A stretch of DNA of 64,000 nt from Mya arenaria (GCF_026914265.1 NC_069130.1:43396929-43460928); one strand, 5' to 3'. Shown: positions 35,301 to 47,751, counted from the stretch's first letter. The notes: generated by a model not told the origin, from the letters alone. Translations and numbers: made by a program.

Positions 35301-38300
35301 GCTCTAGTGTAATGCCACAATGCTCTAGTGTAATGACACAATGCTCTAGTGTAATGCCACAATGCTCTACTGTAGTGACACAATGCTCTTGTGTAGTGAC
35401 ACAATGCTCTACTGTATTGGCAAAATGTTCTAGTGTAATTCCACAATGCTCTAGTGTAGTGACACAATGCTCTACTATAGTGCCACAATGCTCTACTATA
35501 GTGCCACAATGCTCTAGTGTAATGCCCAGTGCTCTAGTGTAATGCCACAATGCTCTACTGTAGTGCCACAATGCTCTAGTGTAATGCCACAATGCTCTAG
35601 TGTAGTGACACAATGCTCTACTGTAGTGCCACAATGTTCTAGTGTAATGCCCAGTGCTCTAGTGAAATTCCACAATTCTCTACTGTAGTGTCACAATGCT
35701 CTAGTGTAATGCCACATTGCTCTAATGTAGTGACACAATGCTCTACTATAGTGCCACAATGCTCTAGTGTTATGCCACAATGCTCTAGTGTAGTGATACA
35801 ATGCTCTACTGTAGTGCCAAAATGCTCTAGTGTAATGCCACAATGCTCTAGAGTAATGCCACAATGCTCTAGTGTAGTGACACAATGCTCTTGTGTAGTG
35901 ACACAATGCTCTACTGTATTGGCAAAATGTTCTAGTGTAATTCCACAATGCTCTAGTGTAGTGACACAATGCTCTACTATAGTGCCACAATGCTCTACTA
36001 TAGTGCCACAATGCTCTAGTGTAATTCCCAGTGCTCTAGTGTAATGCCACAATGCTCTACTGTAGTGCCACAATGCTCTAGTGTAATGCCACAATGCTCT
36101 AGTGTAGTGACACAATGCTCTACTGTAGTGCCACAATGTTCTAGTGTAATGCCCAGTGCTCTAGTGAAATTCCACAATGCTCTACTGTAGTGTCACAATG
36201 CTCTAGTGTAATGCCACATTGCTCTAATGTAGTGACACAATGCTCTACTGTAGTGCCACAATGCTCTAGTGTAATGCCACAATGTTCTAGTGTAATGCCA
36301 CAATGCTCTACTGTAGTGCCACAATGCTCTAGTGTAATGCCCAGTGCTCTAGTGTAATGCCAAAATGCTCTACTGTAGTGCCACAATGCTCTAGTGTAAT
36401 GCCACAATGCTCTAATGTAGTGACACAATGCTCTACTATAGTGCCACAATGCTCTAGTGTAATGCCCAGTGCTCTAGTGAAATGCCACAATGCACTACTG
36501 TAGTGCCACAATGCTCTAGTGTAATGCGACAATGCTCTAGTGTAGTGACACAATGCTCTACTGTAGTGCCACGATGTTCTAGTGTAATGCCACAATGCTC
36601 TACTGTAGTGCCACAATGCTCTACTGTAGTACCACAATGTTCTAGTGTAATGCCACAATGCTCTAGTGTAGTGTCACAATGCTCTAGTGAAGTGACACAA
36701 TGCTCTACTGTAGTGCCACAATGTTCTAGTGTAATGCCACAATGCTCTACTGTATTGCCACAATGCTCTAGTGTAATGCCACAATGCTCTAGTGTAGTGA
36801 CACAATGCTCTAGTGTAGTGCCACAATGCTCTAGTGTAATGCCCAGTGCTCTAGTGTAATGCCACAATGCTCTACTGTAGTGCCACAATGCTCTAGTGTA
36901 ATGCCCAGTGCTCTAGTGTAATGCCACAATGCTCTACTGTAGTGCCAAAATGTTCTAGTGTAATGCCACAATGCTCTAGTGTAGTGACACAATGCTCTAG
37001 CGTAATGCCAAAATGCACCAGTGTAATGCCACAATGCTCAAGTGTAATGCCACAATGTTTTAGTGTAGTGCCACAATGCTCTAGTGTAGTGCCGCAATGC
37101 TCTACTGTAGTGACACAATGCTCTAGTGTAATGTCGCAATGCTTTTGTGTAACGCCACAATGCTCTAGTGTAGTGACACAATGCTCTACTGTAGCGCCAA
37201 AATGCTCTAGTGTTATGACACAATGCTCTAGTGTAGTGACACAATGCTCTACTGTAGTGCCACAATGCTCTAGTGTAGTGCCACAATGCTCTACTGTAGT
37301 GACAAAATGCTCTACTGTAATTCCAAAATGCACCAGTGTAATGCCACCATGCTCAAGTGTAAATGCCACAATGTTTTAGTGTAGTGCCACAATGATCTAA
37401 TGTAGTGACACAATGCTCTACTGTAGTGCCAAAATGCTCTAGTGTAATGCCACAATGCTCTAGTGTAGTGCCAAAACGCTGTGCTGTAGTGCCACAATGC
37501 TCTACTGTAGTGCCACAATGCTCTAGTGTAATGCCACAATGCTTTAGTGTAATGCCACAATGCTCTAGTGTAGTGACACAATGCTCTACTGTTGCGCCAA
37601 AATGCTCTAGTGTTATGACACAATGCTCTAGTGTAGTGACACAATGCTCTACTGTAGTGCCAAAATGCTCTAGTGTAATGCCACAATGCTCTAATGTAGT
37701 GCCAAAATGCTCTACTGTAGTGCCACAATGCTCTAGTGTAATGCCAAAATGCTCTAGTGTAATGCTACAACGCTCTAATGTAGTGCCACGATGCTCTAGT
37801 GTAGTGACACAATGCTCTAGTGTAATGCTACAATTCTCTAGTGTAATGTCACAATGTTTTAGTGTAATGCCACAATGCTCTAGTGTAGTGACACAATTCT
37901 CTAGTGTGATGCTACAATGCTCTACTGTAGTGCCACAATGCTTTCGTGTAATGCCACAATGCTCTACTGTAGTGCCACAGTGCTCTAGTGTTATGCCACA
38001 ATGCTCTAGTGTAGTGACACAATGCTCTACTGTAGTGCCAAAATGCACCAGTGTAATGCCACAATGCTCAAGTGTAATGCCACAATGTTTTAGTGTAGTG
38101 CCACAATGGTAGCGCTAATGTGATATTGTTTAGTGCCACGATGATGTAGTGCAATGCTTTTGCGATGTTGTTGAGTGCAATGATGATGTAGTGTAGTGCC
38201 ATTGTGATAGTGAACAGTGCCAGTACGATTTCTTTCAGTGCCGAGGTGATATTGATTTGTGACTCGATTATCAAGTGAGGTTCTATGATCTTCTGATGGT

Positions 38301-38600
38301 GTATAGTGCCACTGTGGTTTTAGTGACAATTTGATCTGTCTGATTGCCATTGTGATCTTGTGTAGAGCAAAGGTGATCTAGTGTTATGCTGTTGTGGTCT
38401 TTTTTAGTGCCAAGATGATGTAGCTTATTGCACTTCTCTGATCTTTTTTCGAATTAAGATGATCTAGTGTAAGGCTTCTGTGATCGTGTTTAGTGCCAAG
38501 ATGATGTAGTGTATTGCAAATCTAATCTTTTTTCGTACAACGGTGCTCTAGTGTCATGCTACTTTTGTCTTGTTGTCTTGTAGAGTGCCACAATAATCAA
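32331..38600. repeat. 42/21-bp satellite, about 6.2 kb
   Basis: The centre (about 33220-38108) is a 21-bp unit, ATGCCACAATGCTCTAGTGT plus A, in over 200 copies. Both flanks (32331-33220 and 38110-38600) carry an older, longer unit alternating GATGATGTAGTGTAGTGC and TGTGATCTTGTTTAGTGC. The 21-bp unit has no stop in several frames on either strand, so open frames up to 438 codons arise. Their heptad translations (such as MPQCSSV and LEHCGIT) are not proteins. Confidence 0.9.
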
Positions 38601-38717
38601 TAAGACAAGTATGATATGAAGTTTCAAGTCATAACCTCAAGGAGTTATGCTTCGAGCATAAAATAAGTAAACAAATCACAGGGCAATACTTATAAGCGAT
38701 ACTAAGAAGAATATGTT

Positions 38718-38815
38718 TCCTATGAATCGCACCCTCAATCACGCAAAAAACAAACCTTTGACGAATTAGAAAACTGATGCAAACTGATGCCTTCACCACT
38801 CGGCCACAAGGACTT
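38718..38815 (-). repeat. tRNA-Ser/Leu-like SINE head or tRNA pseudogene
   Basis: Read on the - strand from 38815, the sequence GTCCTTGTGGCCGAGTGG is a class II tRNA (Ser/Leu) 5' acceptor plus A box, followed by an AAGGC-type D-arm end. About 75 bases on, GGTGCGATTC near 38733-38722 resembles a decayed B box. There is no convincing anticodon stem and no intact T arm, so it is not a working tRNA gene. A tRNA-derived SINE is the simplest reading. Confidence 0.4.
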
Positions 38816-39130
38816 ATTGAGTAACTGATATATTTTTACCTTTATCGAGTACATTGGATTCATCACGTGACAGTATCAATCAACCAACCACTTGACAACA
38901 ATTTGCAGAATTGCGTTACTAACAGTAACTGTGATATTCAAAGACAATATTGGAGTAAATTTTAACATTTGATGAAGGGTTCCAGTAGTCATTATTTTAG
39001 TTTAACGCTCCTGAAAATTTGTCATTCTTTATTTCGTAATAAATTACTTCTTTGTAAAAAATGCATTTTACAAACCATGAACGCCTGCCATAAATATATC
39101 CCCTTCGCCTTTCGGCAGAGGATCATACAC

Positions 39131-39887
39131 TTATTTTGGAAACAACGCCGTATGGGTCTTTGAATTCAAGTTCCACAGTCCAAACTTTTGAAATCGTTGT
39201 AGCTTACTATCATGTGACACAATGAAATTATTATGCACGACCACAACGTTTCGTCTTTGCTCGCTGCTATACTTTTGAAAGTATTTCTGTCCGTCCGGAA
39301 AATACGCGCTGTCGAGACCTTTGATTCGTGTTGCGGTAAAGCCCTCCGATGCCAGCTCGTTAAAAATATTTGATCATTTTTTCCTCGTTTCAACCGTAAA
39401 CGAGTGCCCCATTCTTTTATAAATCCTAAAGTTCTGTTTGTTTTCCAAAATGCTAAAACTCCTGCGCAAAAACCACCGCCGTCCATCTGAGCTAAAATGT
39501 CATAACTTTCTACGGAATCGTTAAGTGTAGATACGGAAGTGGATTTGACTTCCACACCGTATCAACATCGTTAAACGGCACATACGTTGATTCTTGTAAT
39601 GGTGCTAAAATATGTCCAGGTCGTTCCCTCATAAGTTGTATTCATTGATATGTATTAAAATTCAGGGCCACTTTTAAATTGAAATCGCTTCTTCTGCTTA
39701 ACCAGACTTTGATATTGTCCCTTGTTGTATTTTGTAGTTCATGAAACGCCTGTTTATCTTCGGCTATCACGCTTATGTTGTTCCGTAAAGTAAGTCTGTC
39801 GAATTGCCAAAGCCAATTGTAGAAAAAATCTAGAAATGCGTAATTCACAGTAACAACAATAATCTTTTTTAACTCCGTATTTTGCAC
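39131..39887 (-). pseudogene. Broken nucleotide-diphospho-sugar transferase (PF03407-like)
   Basis: Read on the - strand, the frame starting at 39887 shows the family's N-terminal pattern (VVTVNYAFLDFFYNWL). It meets an in-frame TGA at 39642-39644 and continues in the same frame through RPGHIL and a DVDTVW motif, the DxD region of the family, into NPLPYL. A frameshift near 39520 moves to the frame carrying DILAQMDGGGFCAGVL and KNDQIF. A second shift near 39362-39366, in a T run, moves to the last frame, which ends with a conserved-looking histidine-rich motif and GLW before TAA at 39131-39133. All parts are collinear and intron-free, as in a retrocopy or a decayed single-exon gene. Upstream of 39887 the frame closes at once, so the N-terminus is missing. 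Assembly error at short homopolymers is possible for one break but unlikely for all three. Confidence 0.75.
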
Positions 39888-40203
39888 TCACCGCAACTTC
39901 TTAAAATACTTTTATTTAAAAGTATCATGGAAAAGCCCAAAGTTCAACTGCTACGATTTCTACTACAATATTTTCATTCTGGAATGGAACAAGATATCAG
40001 ATTATCAAATAAAATAACATATACGAAGAAATGAATTTGCAATTTTAAAGAATACAAATAACATTTTTAAAAGGCGAGGGACAGGATCACGATGGCCCTT
40101 AAATGATTCTTTACTGAATACTAACAAATGCCTGTTTCATTACAGATCTTTGGGCCTTAGGTTTAAGAGTTCTGTATTCTTTATTTCCAATTACTGAAGT
40201 TGA

Positions 40204-40583
40204 TTAAAGTGACACTCTTATTTAGAATCAATACTATTACCTACACATATGAAACAAACGTAAATTTTGAGAGATACACCCTCAACTAATTACTAAATAA
40301 TGCATTTATGGAAAATATTAATTACTATTAACAATATTATATCTGTGTATTTAATAGCAAAAACGCAAAAATATTAAACGATTGGTGAATGCTAAAGATT
40401 TACTGCGATTTCAAATGGTCTCATAAGGTAGACATACCCTGTTTTCTGCACATTTCTTTTAAATTAAACTCGGTATCCTTCATAAGAACCATTGTTTTCG
40501 ACATTTGTTCATCCTTTTGGGTATATTAAAACACTTGTACTAAATATGTTAAATCTTATTTGGGAGTTATAGTGCATCTTTTA
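40204..40583 (-). mobile_element. MITE family A, copy 6 (reverse)
   Basis: Starts TTAAAGTGACACTCTTATTT and ends ATAGTGCATCTTTTAA, with the family core in reverse orientation. Confidence 0.8.
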
Positions 40584-42043
40584 ATTTATTTGCCATTTTT
40601 TGATGTTGAAAAAGTTGATGAAATTTAAAAAAACCCACCGTGTTGTCAACTGGGAAGCTTCTACAGATTTCAGATTTTCGTAGTATAACGACTAAGATCC
40701 TTGGATGAATCGGGCCGCTGATCTGGTAGGGAGGATAAGACGAAATTCAAAGTAATGGATGGAAACGGTGTACATACTGTCATGTTATCAGCCAACTTAT
40801 TTTAAATACAATACGTAATTGACGTCAACATTATTTACACGCATTATTTTGTGACCAATCGTTATGCATGTATAACGTGCGAGCCAAACAAACACCAACA
40901 GATCCCTTCAGAGAAAAGCATGCTCGACCCTGAAGGGGTCTGCTGGTCTTTATATACACCAACTTCTCTATTCACACAGACCCCGGGCTTTGCTCATTTG
41001 CATATTACCAAGTCAACATACGTTCTAAGAACGTACTTCCGTTAATAACGGAATATTATTACGAACGCACATCCGCCGCCTACAGCGGACCGTTACACTA
41101 TGAACGCACATCCGCCGCCTACCGCGGACCGTTACACTATGAACGCACATCCGCCGCCTACAGCGGACTGTTACACATGTTTATCCCTGTAAGTTACAAT
41201 TTTATAACCAACAAAAATGAATAATATATTGCAACTATTATTTAAAAAAAAATACATTGCCCTCCTGTTCCATGTGCGTTTTTTTGTATTCTATGTCTTT
41301 GGCGTTTACACATTGCCATTGAACCGGATTTATGTTTAAACTTTTTGCTACTGATCTTGTTTCTGTAGCTTTCCGCATAAATATTTATGCGATTCCATCA
41401 AGACGTAATCGACTTCACCGGTCAAAGAGTATTTTCACTTGTATATTTGCATGTAGTATATGCATTGTTTGACTTGAAATAACACGTTGTTCTCCGTGCT
41501 AAATTGCATAAGTGGCAGATCTATCACATATAACCGTTGAAAGGGCAGTATTTAATGGTTCTAAAATAAGTGATACTATGGAGGAGACAAAAACACGGAT
41601 ATGTGAATCGAGAATGTATAAAGGGCGATAAAAGGCGAAGGCGGCATTTAACCATCTCTGTGCCAAGGGCCTATTTTGGGCCTATTTTTATATACTACGT
41701 TGAGTGCCACGGGCCTATTATGGTCCTACTTTGGGTGTGTCATTAAAGTTGCAAATATTATATACACGGCAACAATTACCAAGGAAACCGTCACAGTATA
41801 TAAATTGTTTATTGTCCATTACGTCAGATCCGCCCGTGCTGAACCGCTCCAAGACGCACGCGACGTCATTTCGTTTCCCGCGTTTTTCGTTTCCCGCGTT
41901 TTTCGTCATTACTATTTTTGGTACCTTTAAACATATTATATTAACTACATGTTATGCTACATATAAATATAAATAATTTTATAAACTGTACGACGTCATT
42001 TTAGGCACTTATAAAGCACAAATACGCACACAGCAATCTCTTC

Positions 42044-42045
<2 letters not shown>
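40584..42045. repeat. Intergenic, with a 39-bp triplicate
   Basis: GAACGCACATCCGCCGCCTA starts at 41063, 41102 and 41141, giving three 39-bp units (41063-41176) with two or three differences and much higher GC than the surroundings. The rest (40584-41060, 41180-42045) shows no clear gene. Two overlapping 84-90-codon frames at 41676-41976 have no recognisable product. Confidence 0.6.
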
Positions 42046-42107
<62 letters not shown>

Positions 42108-42180
42108 TAAAAAAAAAAATAATAATAATAATAATAACAGTAATAACAGTAATAATATAATAATAATAAAAAATAATAAA
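42046..42180. repeat. TAA trinucleotide microsatellite, interrupted
   Basis: A long TAA/AAT tract with an A-rich interruption near 42103-42119 and AACAGT interruptions near 42136-42152. The 65-codon poly-Leu frame on the - strand is its shadow. Confidence 0.9.
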
Positions 42181-42298
42181 AACAAGAATATCATAATTAA
42201 ATGCAAAACCTTTTTCCTATTGAGCTATTTCGACATTATTACTAATAATCAGATATAAAAAGACATAGTTGGATAATGGTTAATTACTTGAGTTTCAG

Positions 42299-42815
42299 GT
42301 GTGGAAAAAAATGCTACTCAACAAAGTATTTCGAATGGCGCTGAATGCTTATTCACTGTTTCATCAAACAGTTCCGAGACCAGTAGACAGGCAACGTTTT
42401 TGGAATCATTAGTTGAAGAACTCGCGTATGCCCAAAAGGTCCACCGTCGCCGACATGGTGACCTGCTGCAGAACAGAGTGCGAGCTCGGCGAGTGGTGCT
42501 TCTTGGTGGGTAAATCAAACGTTATCATGATTCGCCATTATAAATAAGAATGTGTATACGATATAAACTAACTAAGTCAGTACAAAAAAACTACAGTTCG
42601 TAGAAATTCACTTTAGATTTGAAACCAGGGGATAGTAAAACTATATATGTAAAGCAGATTAAAATATATATCAAATGTTCGATATAATTTCAGACCGAAA
42701 ACGACATGTTGTGTATGCAGCAATAGGAGATCGGACAGGCGGCGGTTTGTATGTGGCACAGATAGACGGGGTTGCCACAAACAGTGTTTCCTTATGCATG
42801 TTTGCCAAGAAGTGA
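42299..42815 (+). CDS. C-terminal two exons of an unrecognised basic protein
   Basis: Two exons, 42299-42505 and 42694-42815, are bounded by good acceptors (GTTTCAG before 42299, ATTTCAG before 42694) and a GTGGGT donor. The phases fit: the first exon enters with two bases and ends in phase 1, the second enters with two bases and ends at TGA 42813-42815. The visible peptide is 108 residues. It has N-linked sites near the start, an acidic helix (ESLVEELAYAQ), a strongly basic stretch (HRRRHGDLLQNRVRARR) and a glycine-rich end (GDRTGGGLYVAQIDG) finishing in FAKK. I do not recognise a family. Base composition is clearly less AT-rich than its surroundings, which supports coding. An initiating exon should lie upstream, beyond the TAA microsatellite; none was identified with confidence. 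Confidence 0.5.
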
Positions 42816-42954
42816 CCGCTCATTCGTTCGCTCGTTCGTTCGTTCGTTAATCCATCCATTCATTCTTCATAAAAACTCTTATTAAATTGTTGAACACGTC
42901 ACCCGTTTGTTGTTGACAAGTAACTTATCAGTATAATTTATGGCGTTTCTAGTG

Positions 42955-42957
<3 letters not shown>

Positions 42958-43020
<63 letters not shown>
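42958..43020. repeat. AT dinucleotide microsatellite
   Basis: About 31 uninterrupted AT repeats. CGTTCGTTCGTT tetranucleotides lie nearby at 42823-42848, just after the stop codon of the two-exon gene. Confidence 0.9.
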
Positions 43021-43023
<3 letters not shown>

Positions 43024-43959
43024 TGGGGATGGGAATATGATCATTCTGGCCCAAAAAAGACATTTTGAGATATTGTAATCTTTGTGATGCCAAGTATTTC
43101 TATAACAGAAGTCCAAACTTTCGAGTTAAAATTCACAAAACGTAAAAAATAAAGTACTTTTCGTAAAAGAGGTGTAGAAATCAAAATGAACAGAATGTCT
43201 GGTCAAATGTGTTTATTTGGAATGAAATATCCATGACAGATGAGTACCATGTATAGAGTGATTAACATGTAACATATAAGTTTTAGCATAAAAACATAGG
43301 GTTGACCAAATCGTTGTCTCACAAAATACAGAAGTAATACATGACCCTGAGGTAAAGACGGAATAAGGCTACAAACAACCAATTTACATAGTTCCACAGG
43401 CAATGATTTCTCCAATTTTTACTCTGAAAACTATCAGTTTTTGCAATACAGTGTCAAATTATGTTAAGCTCTATGCAAAAAGGCCACCAGAATCTTCTCT
43501 TTTATTCAACTTAAATAAAATATTGATATTTGAACATAAACACGTTTTTTTCTATATTCACATCCAGATCTTGGGCAACGGTGGGAGATGAGGTCAACGG
43601 GGTGCAGATTATTGTGGTCTTGAGCCATCGACTACATCACTGATACCCACTGAGGTGAATATATAATGAGTTCACTTTACATCGAAAGAGGTAAACCAAA
43701 TGACTCAACACTGATTATACAGTGCTCTATAAGGTCGTTCGACTGATTGCACATATCAGGGATATTGGAAATACTTCAAGCATATTCGCTAAAAATCATA
43801 TCAGTAACTTATAATTTCAAGAATGGCGTTGTGTGAATTATTTAAATAATGTTTTCTGCGTCGTATGATTATTACATTTTAAATCCCATCTTGCAGGCTT
43901 CATGGGCTGTATCTAGTCCCCAATATGTCCACGCTTTTCGCATTGGGTAGAACTTTGAT
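43021..43959. other. Intergenic, nothing recognised
   Basis: AT-rich sequence. The short frames at 43203-43591 on both strands have no splice-border support and no resemblance to known families. Confidence 0.5.
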
Positions 43960-44515
43960 AAGTGTGCAGAAAACATGGTCTTTCTACCTTACGAGATCAC
44001 AGTAGATCACAGTAAATCTTTTAACACTCACCAATATTTTTTTTTTTGGCGTTTTCACCTATTAAAGCTGCACTCTCAAAGATTTACCATTTTTACAACT
44101 TTTTATATTTTTTTTGCGTAAATATCTGCGCACCAGTGATATAAGATAGCGGACAAAAATTCAGATCGTACTTTTTCATATTTCCAATCGAACATTAATG
44201 ATTAATGGCACAAACCGTTACTAACGGTTTAAGAAAAATACATAAAACTACAATTTTGAGCATAAAAATCTGCAATCTAAGTTTTTGTCTTAACTGGTTT
44301 CCATGTTTTTTAGTAAAAATTAGCTCGTTCCAAGACAAAAAAAATATCAAAACGTTCAATCTGTGAGAGTGCAGCTTTAGATGAACGGTTACAATCTTGT
44401 TATCAGTTACTTATAGTTTCCATAAATGCATTATTTAGTAAGTCGTTAAAGGTTTATCAGTCAAAACTTATGATGGTTATACATGTGTATTTTGAATAAG
44501 AGTGCCACTACAAGG
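43960..44515 (+). mobile_element. MITE family A, copy 7, split by a family B MITE
   Basis: The left part (to about 44062) has the TTACGAGATCACAGTAGA and CACTCACCAATATT core. The right part resumes at about 44381 with GGTTACAATCTTGTTATCAG and ends AATAAGAGTGCCACTA. The first 150 bp of the element are missing. Confidence 0.75.
44063..44380 (+). mobile_element. MITE family B, copy 4, nested
   Basis: TTAAAGCTGCACTCTCAAAG to GTGAGAGTGCAGCTTTAG, inserted inside the family A copy between its hairpin halves. Confidence 0.85.
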
Positions 44516-45133
44516 TCCATGTCGGCTTTCTTAAAATGAGGTAACTTTCCTTGCTAGATAGTGGTTGCACGCAAACATCTCTCCTGTAGGGTAACCAATC
44601 ACATTTGTACCTTACTCAATACCTTAACTTGGTTTTCCCCAAAACTGAAATATTAGTTCAAAGAATTAGACATAACGAAACAATATTTTTAATATTTATT
44701 GCGTTCAAACAAAAATCAATATAGTTTGATACAATAAAATACTGTAAAAGATAGTCTAAACGTCCCTGCGCACAAAAGACAAACACATGTTTAAATGGGG
44801 CAAGAGTTCGATATTTATTTTGGCACATTTTGACACACAAACGCATACAAACAATTTTCTTTTAAAGCAAATTTTCTACATAAATACTTTAACAACAGTG
44901 AAAAGCTCGAACATACTTTTTCATTCTGTCTAAATCGGCACATGCCCTGATCAAACCTGTATACTACCAGTCGTCCAAAAAATAATAATAAAGTTTCAAA
45001 GAGTCTTAATTACGCCTCTTAATGCTTACTAACGGTGATACAGATTTGATCATATATCCTTCATAGGAATGAAAGCCGCCCACGAAAAACACCCGGTGGA
45101 TGAAACGTGTTACCGTAGCGATGCACGCAGGGC
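44516..45133. other. Intergenic, nothing recognised
   Basis: No exon-like borders and no repeat family found elsewhere in the window. Confidence 0.5.
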
Positions 45134-45427
45134 TTAAAGGCCTAGTTTAAACCTTCTATAAAGCATTCTCCACCCCCTTAAAAAACGTGTATTTATACAC
45201 AACCTCTGTTAGTTAATCTTAATCTTATTGCCTTATTGTCTTATCAGATCTCCAATCTGAGTATCCTGCAGTGCAGTTTTCGATGTTTCAAAAAAATGGA
45301 CCCTAAATGGCCCTGAGCCAATAAACGAATATACAGGAAATTGGCCCCTACTGCGACACCAGTGCAATTAGCAGAAGCTGCACAGCAGGGAATTATCATG
45401 CAAAACATTCCCAAAACTAGGCCTTTA
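45134..45427. mobile_element. GGCCTAGTTT inverted-repeat element
   Basis: TTAAAGGCCTAGTTT at the left is mirrored by AAAACTAGGCCTTTAA at the right. The interior CCAATAAACGAATATACAGG relates to sequence near 2400-2480 and 1640-1680, so pieces of the family also occur at the left edge of the window. Confidence 0.65.
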
Positions 45428-45607
45428 ATTTAAACAGATAACCCCTAATTCATTCCTCAGAATATAGGAACTACGGAATCCATCCGGGCACACATGCATG
45501 TATGAACACATATCAATCATATGTATACAAACATCTTTTTTTTCGAATTTGAAATGAAATCGAAGTTCTCTGTTAGAAGTCAAGACTAGAACTGATTTGC
45601 CCGCCAT
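45425..45607 (-). CDS. Possible first exon or short ORF, 60 aa
   Basis: An ATG at 45607 in strong context (ACAATGGCGGG) opens MAGKSVLVLTSNRELRF and continues to a stop at 45425. The region to its right (45640-45680) is GC-richer and contains CACGTG, compatible with a promoter. No clear donor or partner exon was found, so this is only a candidate. Confidence 0.2.
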   Translation of the reverse strand: MAGKSVLVLTSNRELRFHFKFEKKDVCIHMIDMCSYMHVCPDGFRSSYILRNELGVICLN

Positions 45608-45949
45608 TGTAACCGACTACCCTAGCTCGAAAACCACGTGACCATCACGCTCAAATGACCCGCGCATTTGCGCCCACAAAACACGTTAAGATACTCGTTC
45701 TGCCCTATGCTTTGTAACACCCAACTATCAATTCCAATTAGGTTTTAAGTTGTTAAGTCGGGTCTCATTTGCTGAATAACTTGATAAAAACAATGCACAA
45801 TATCATAAATAAGGGTGTATATAGCATGAAGTCGAATGACAACATAATAATTTACACCTGTTTCTTAAAGAACTCGCGCAATAACTTACTGTTAAAGTGC
45901 CAATGGGACAATGGGAGAATGTCACATCACAATTAGAAGGTTACATTAT

Positions 45950-46260
45950 TGTATGGCTGAACCATCAACACTAGAACGTCACATCGATATAAGAATGTCT
46001 CATCAATATGAGAATGTCACGTCGATATAAGAATGTCACATCAACACCTTAATGTCACATCAATATAAGAATGTCACATCAATATACTAATGTCACATAA
46101 ATATTAAAATGTCACATCAATTTAAGAATTCACATAACATTAAAATGTAACATAAGAACGTCAAATCAACATATATAAATTATTTCGGTCACTTCTGCAT
46201 AAGAATGTAACAGAACCATTATAGTGTCACATCAATATAAGCTGGTCACATAAATGTAAA
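45950..46260. repeat. Degenerate about 19-20-bp minisatellite
   Basis: AATGTCACATCAATATAAG and variants repeat about 14 times with substitutions and small gaps. Confidence 0.75.
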
Positions 46261-47580
46261 ATTCTTATCGATCAGCACAAGGCCCAAAAATAGAGCGTCA
46301 ATGTATTGAATATTTCATTTTCCATTGTGTTTCCCGCGAAAAGGCCTGATCCAGTTTAGCAACCAAGCCATTGTGTCATCAGTGAGGTGTTATCCATTGT
46401 GTCATCACTAAGTTGGAAGACAGGCATGTGCGGCCTTCGGGCTGAAATCGTATAAAAACAACTAACTATTAATCATGTTTAGGTATCTTGATGACAAAAT
46501 CATTATCATAACAAGATCAGCATCATCCACAACAGCACCACAATCATCGTTTTAACCATCTTCATTATAATTATATAATTAAAGTTTATATCTTTGTTGT
46601 ACGAATGCAATTCGCACGAACTAGAGTGATATTTCAATTAATTATTATCTTTATTTAAGTTCTAAAACTCCAACAGGCAATGTTTCGTACCATTGCAAAT
46701 GCCACTGATGAAGCATAGTTCAGGTTGCAAGAGGTATCACTTCGAGTTGCAAGGTGGGTTACTTCCGGTTCCCGGGCCACTGAAATATTGAACAACATAT
46801 GCGTCAAGTGATGGTTAATTTAAAAATCATCATCATGATTGAAAATAAAGCCGATCAAGGGTAATAATTTGTATTTAGGATAATATGGAATTATGTAATC
46901 TTATTGTTAGATTGCCGATTACAACTGTTAAGAATGAAATCCATTCAATGATCGTTATTTCATATCTTAGTAAAAACCCAAAAGTTCTAAGGCGATAACA
47001 TGGAGGAATGTAACGTTATTGTTTGATGGCCATAAACAGTTGTATCAAGTCAACTGAATGAAGAGTATAAAAGTTATTTGTGAAAATCCGAATTTCTCTT
47101 AAACATAAACAAGAAAACACTGTACCCAAAACATAAACCCAATGTTGATCTATAGTCTATCTGGGGTCATAAGTTGTATTTAGTATGCTATTGAGGTATG
47201 TCATCTGATTCAGTGATAGTTCTGAACAACGCTGTAAAGTATAAACACTGACAACAATGATAATACGATAAGTATAACCCTCCTAACTCTTCGAAAGGTC
47301 AAGCTAGAATCTATACCATTATTTTGCAAGACCGAATTGACAATCAATAACATTAGTATCCCCTGTACAGTGACTGTAATCATTTTTCATCAATATTACA
47401 ATTGGCCATGTATAACCGAATCATTATAATATCATTTATATCAAACTCAAGTTTTATACACATTGCTCACCTGCTCCGGTCCAAGTACCAAACGTTAAAC
47501 GTCATCTTAAGCTTAATGCATGGAACATCGATTCCAAACCGGATGGTGGGACACACACTGAAAAAATGAACGAACGTAGT
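46261..47580. other. Intergenic, nothing recognised
   Basis: Mixed AT-rich sequence without open frames over 60 codons, recognisable elements or convincing splice borders. Confidence 0.5.
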
Positions 47581-47734
47581 CACGTCGTTAAGCAAGATTC
47601 AATGTGTTGTAAGCGATGTGAGACGTCGTTAAGCAAGATTCAATGTGTTGTAAGCGATGTGAAACGTCGTTAAGCAAGATTCAATGTGTTGTAAGCGATG
47701 TGAAACGTCGTTAAGCAAGATTCAATGTGTTGTA
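47581..47734 (+). repeat. 41-bp minisatellite, short arm (forward)
   Basis: About four copies of CGTCGTTAAGCAAGATTCAA followed by TGTGTTGTAAGCGATGTGA. It is the reverse complement of the longer array at 47896-48560. Confidence 0.9.
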
Positions 47735-47751
47735 AACAAACAAACAGAAGT

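Noticed and set aside
33342..38112. Dozens of long open frames on both strands (up to 438 codons)
   Set aside because: All are the 21-bp unit read as seven-residue periods in different frames; no start context, no splice sites, no family.
42009..42206. Poly-leucine frame
   Set aside because: Translation of the TAA microsatellite.
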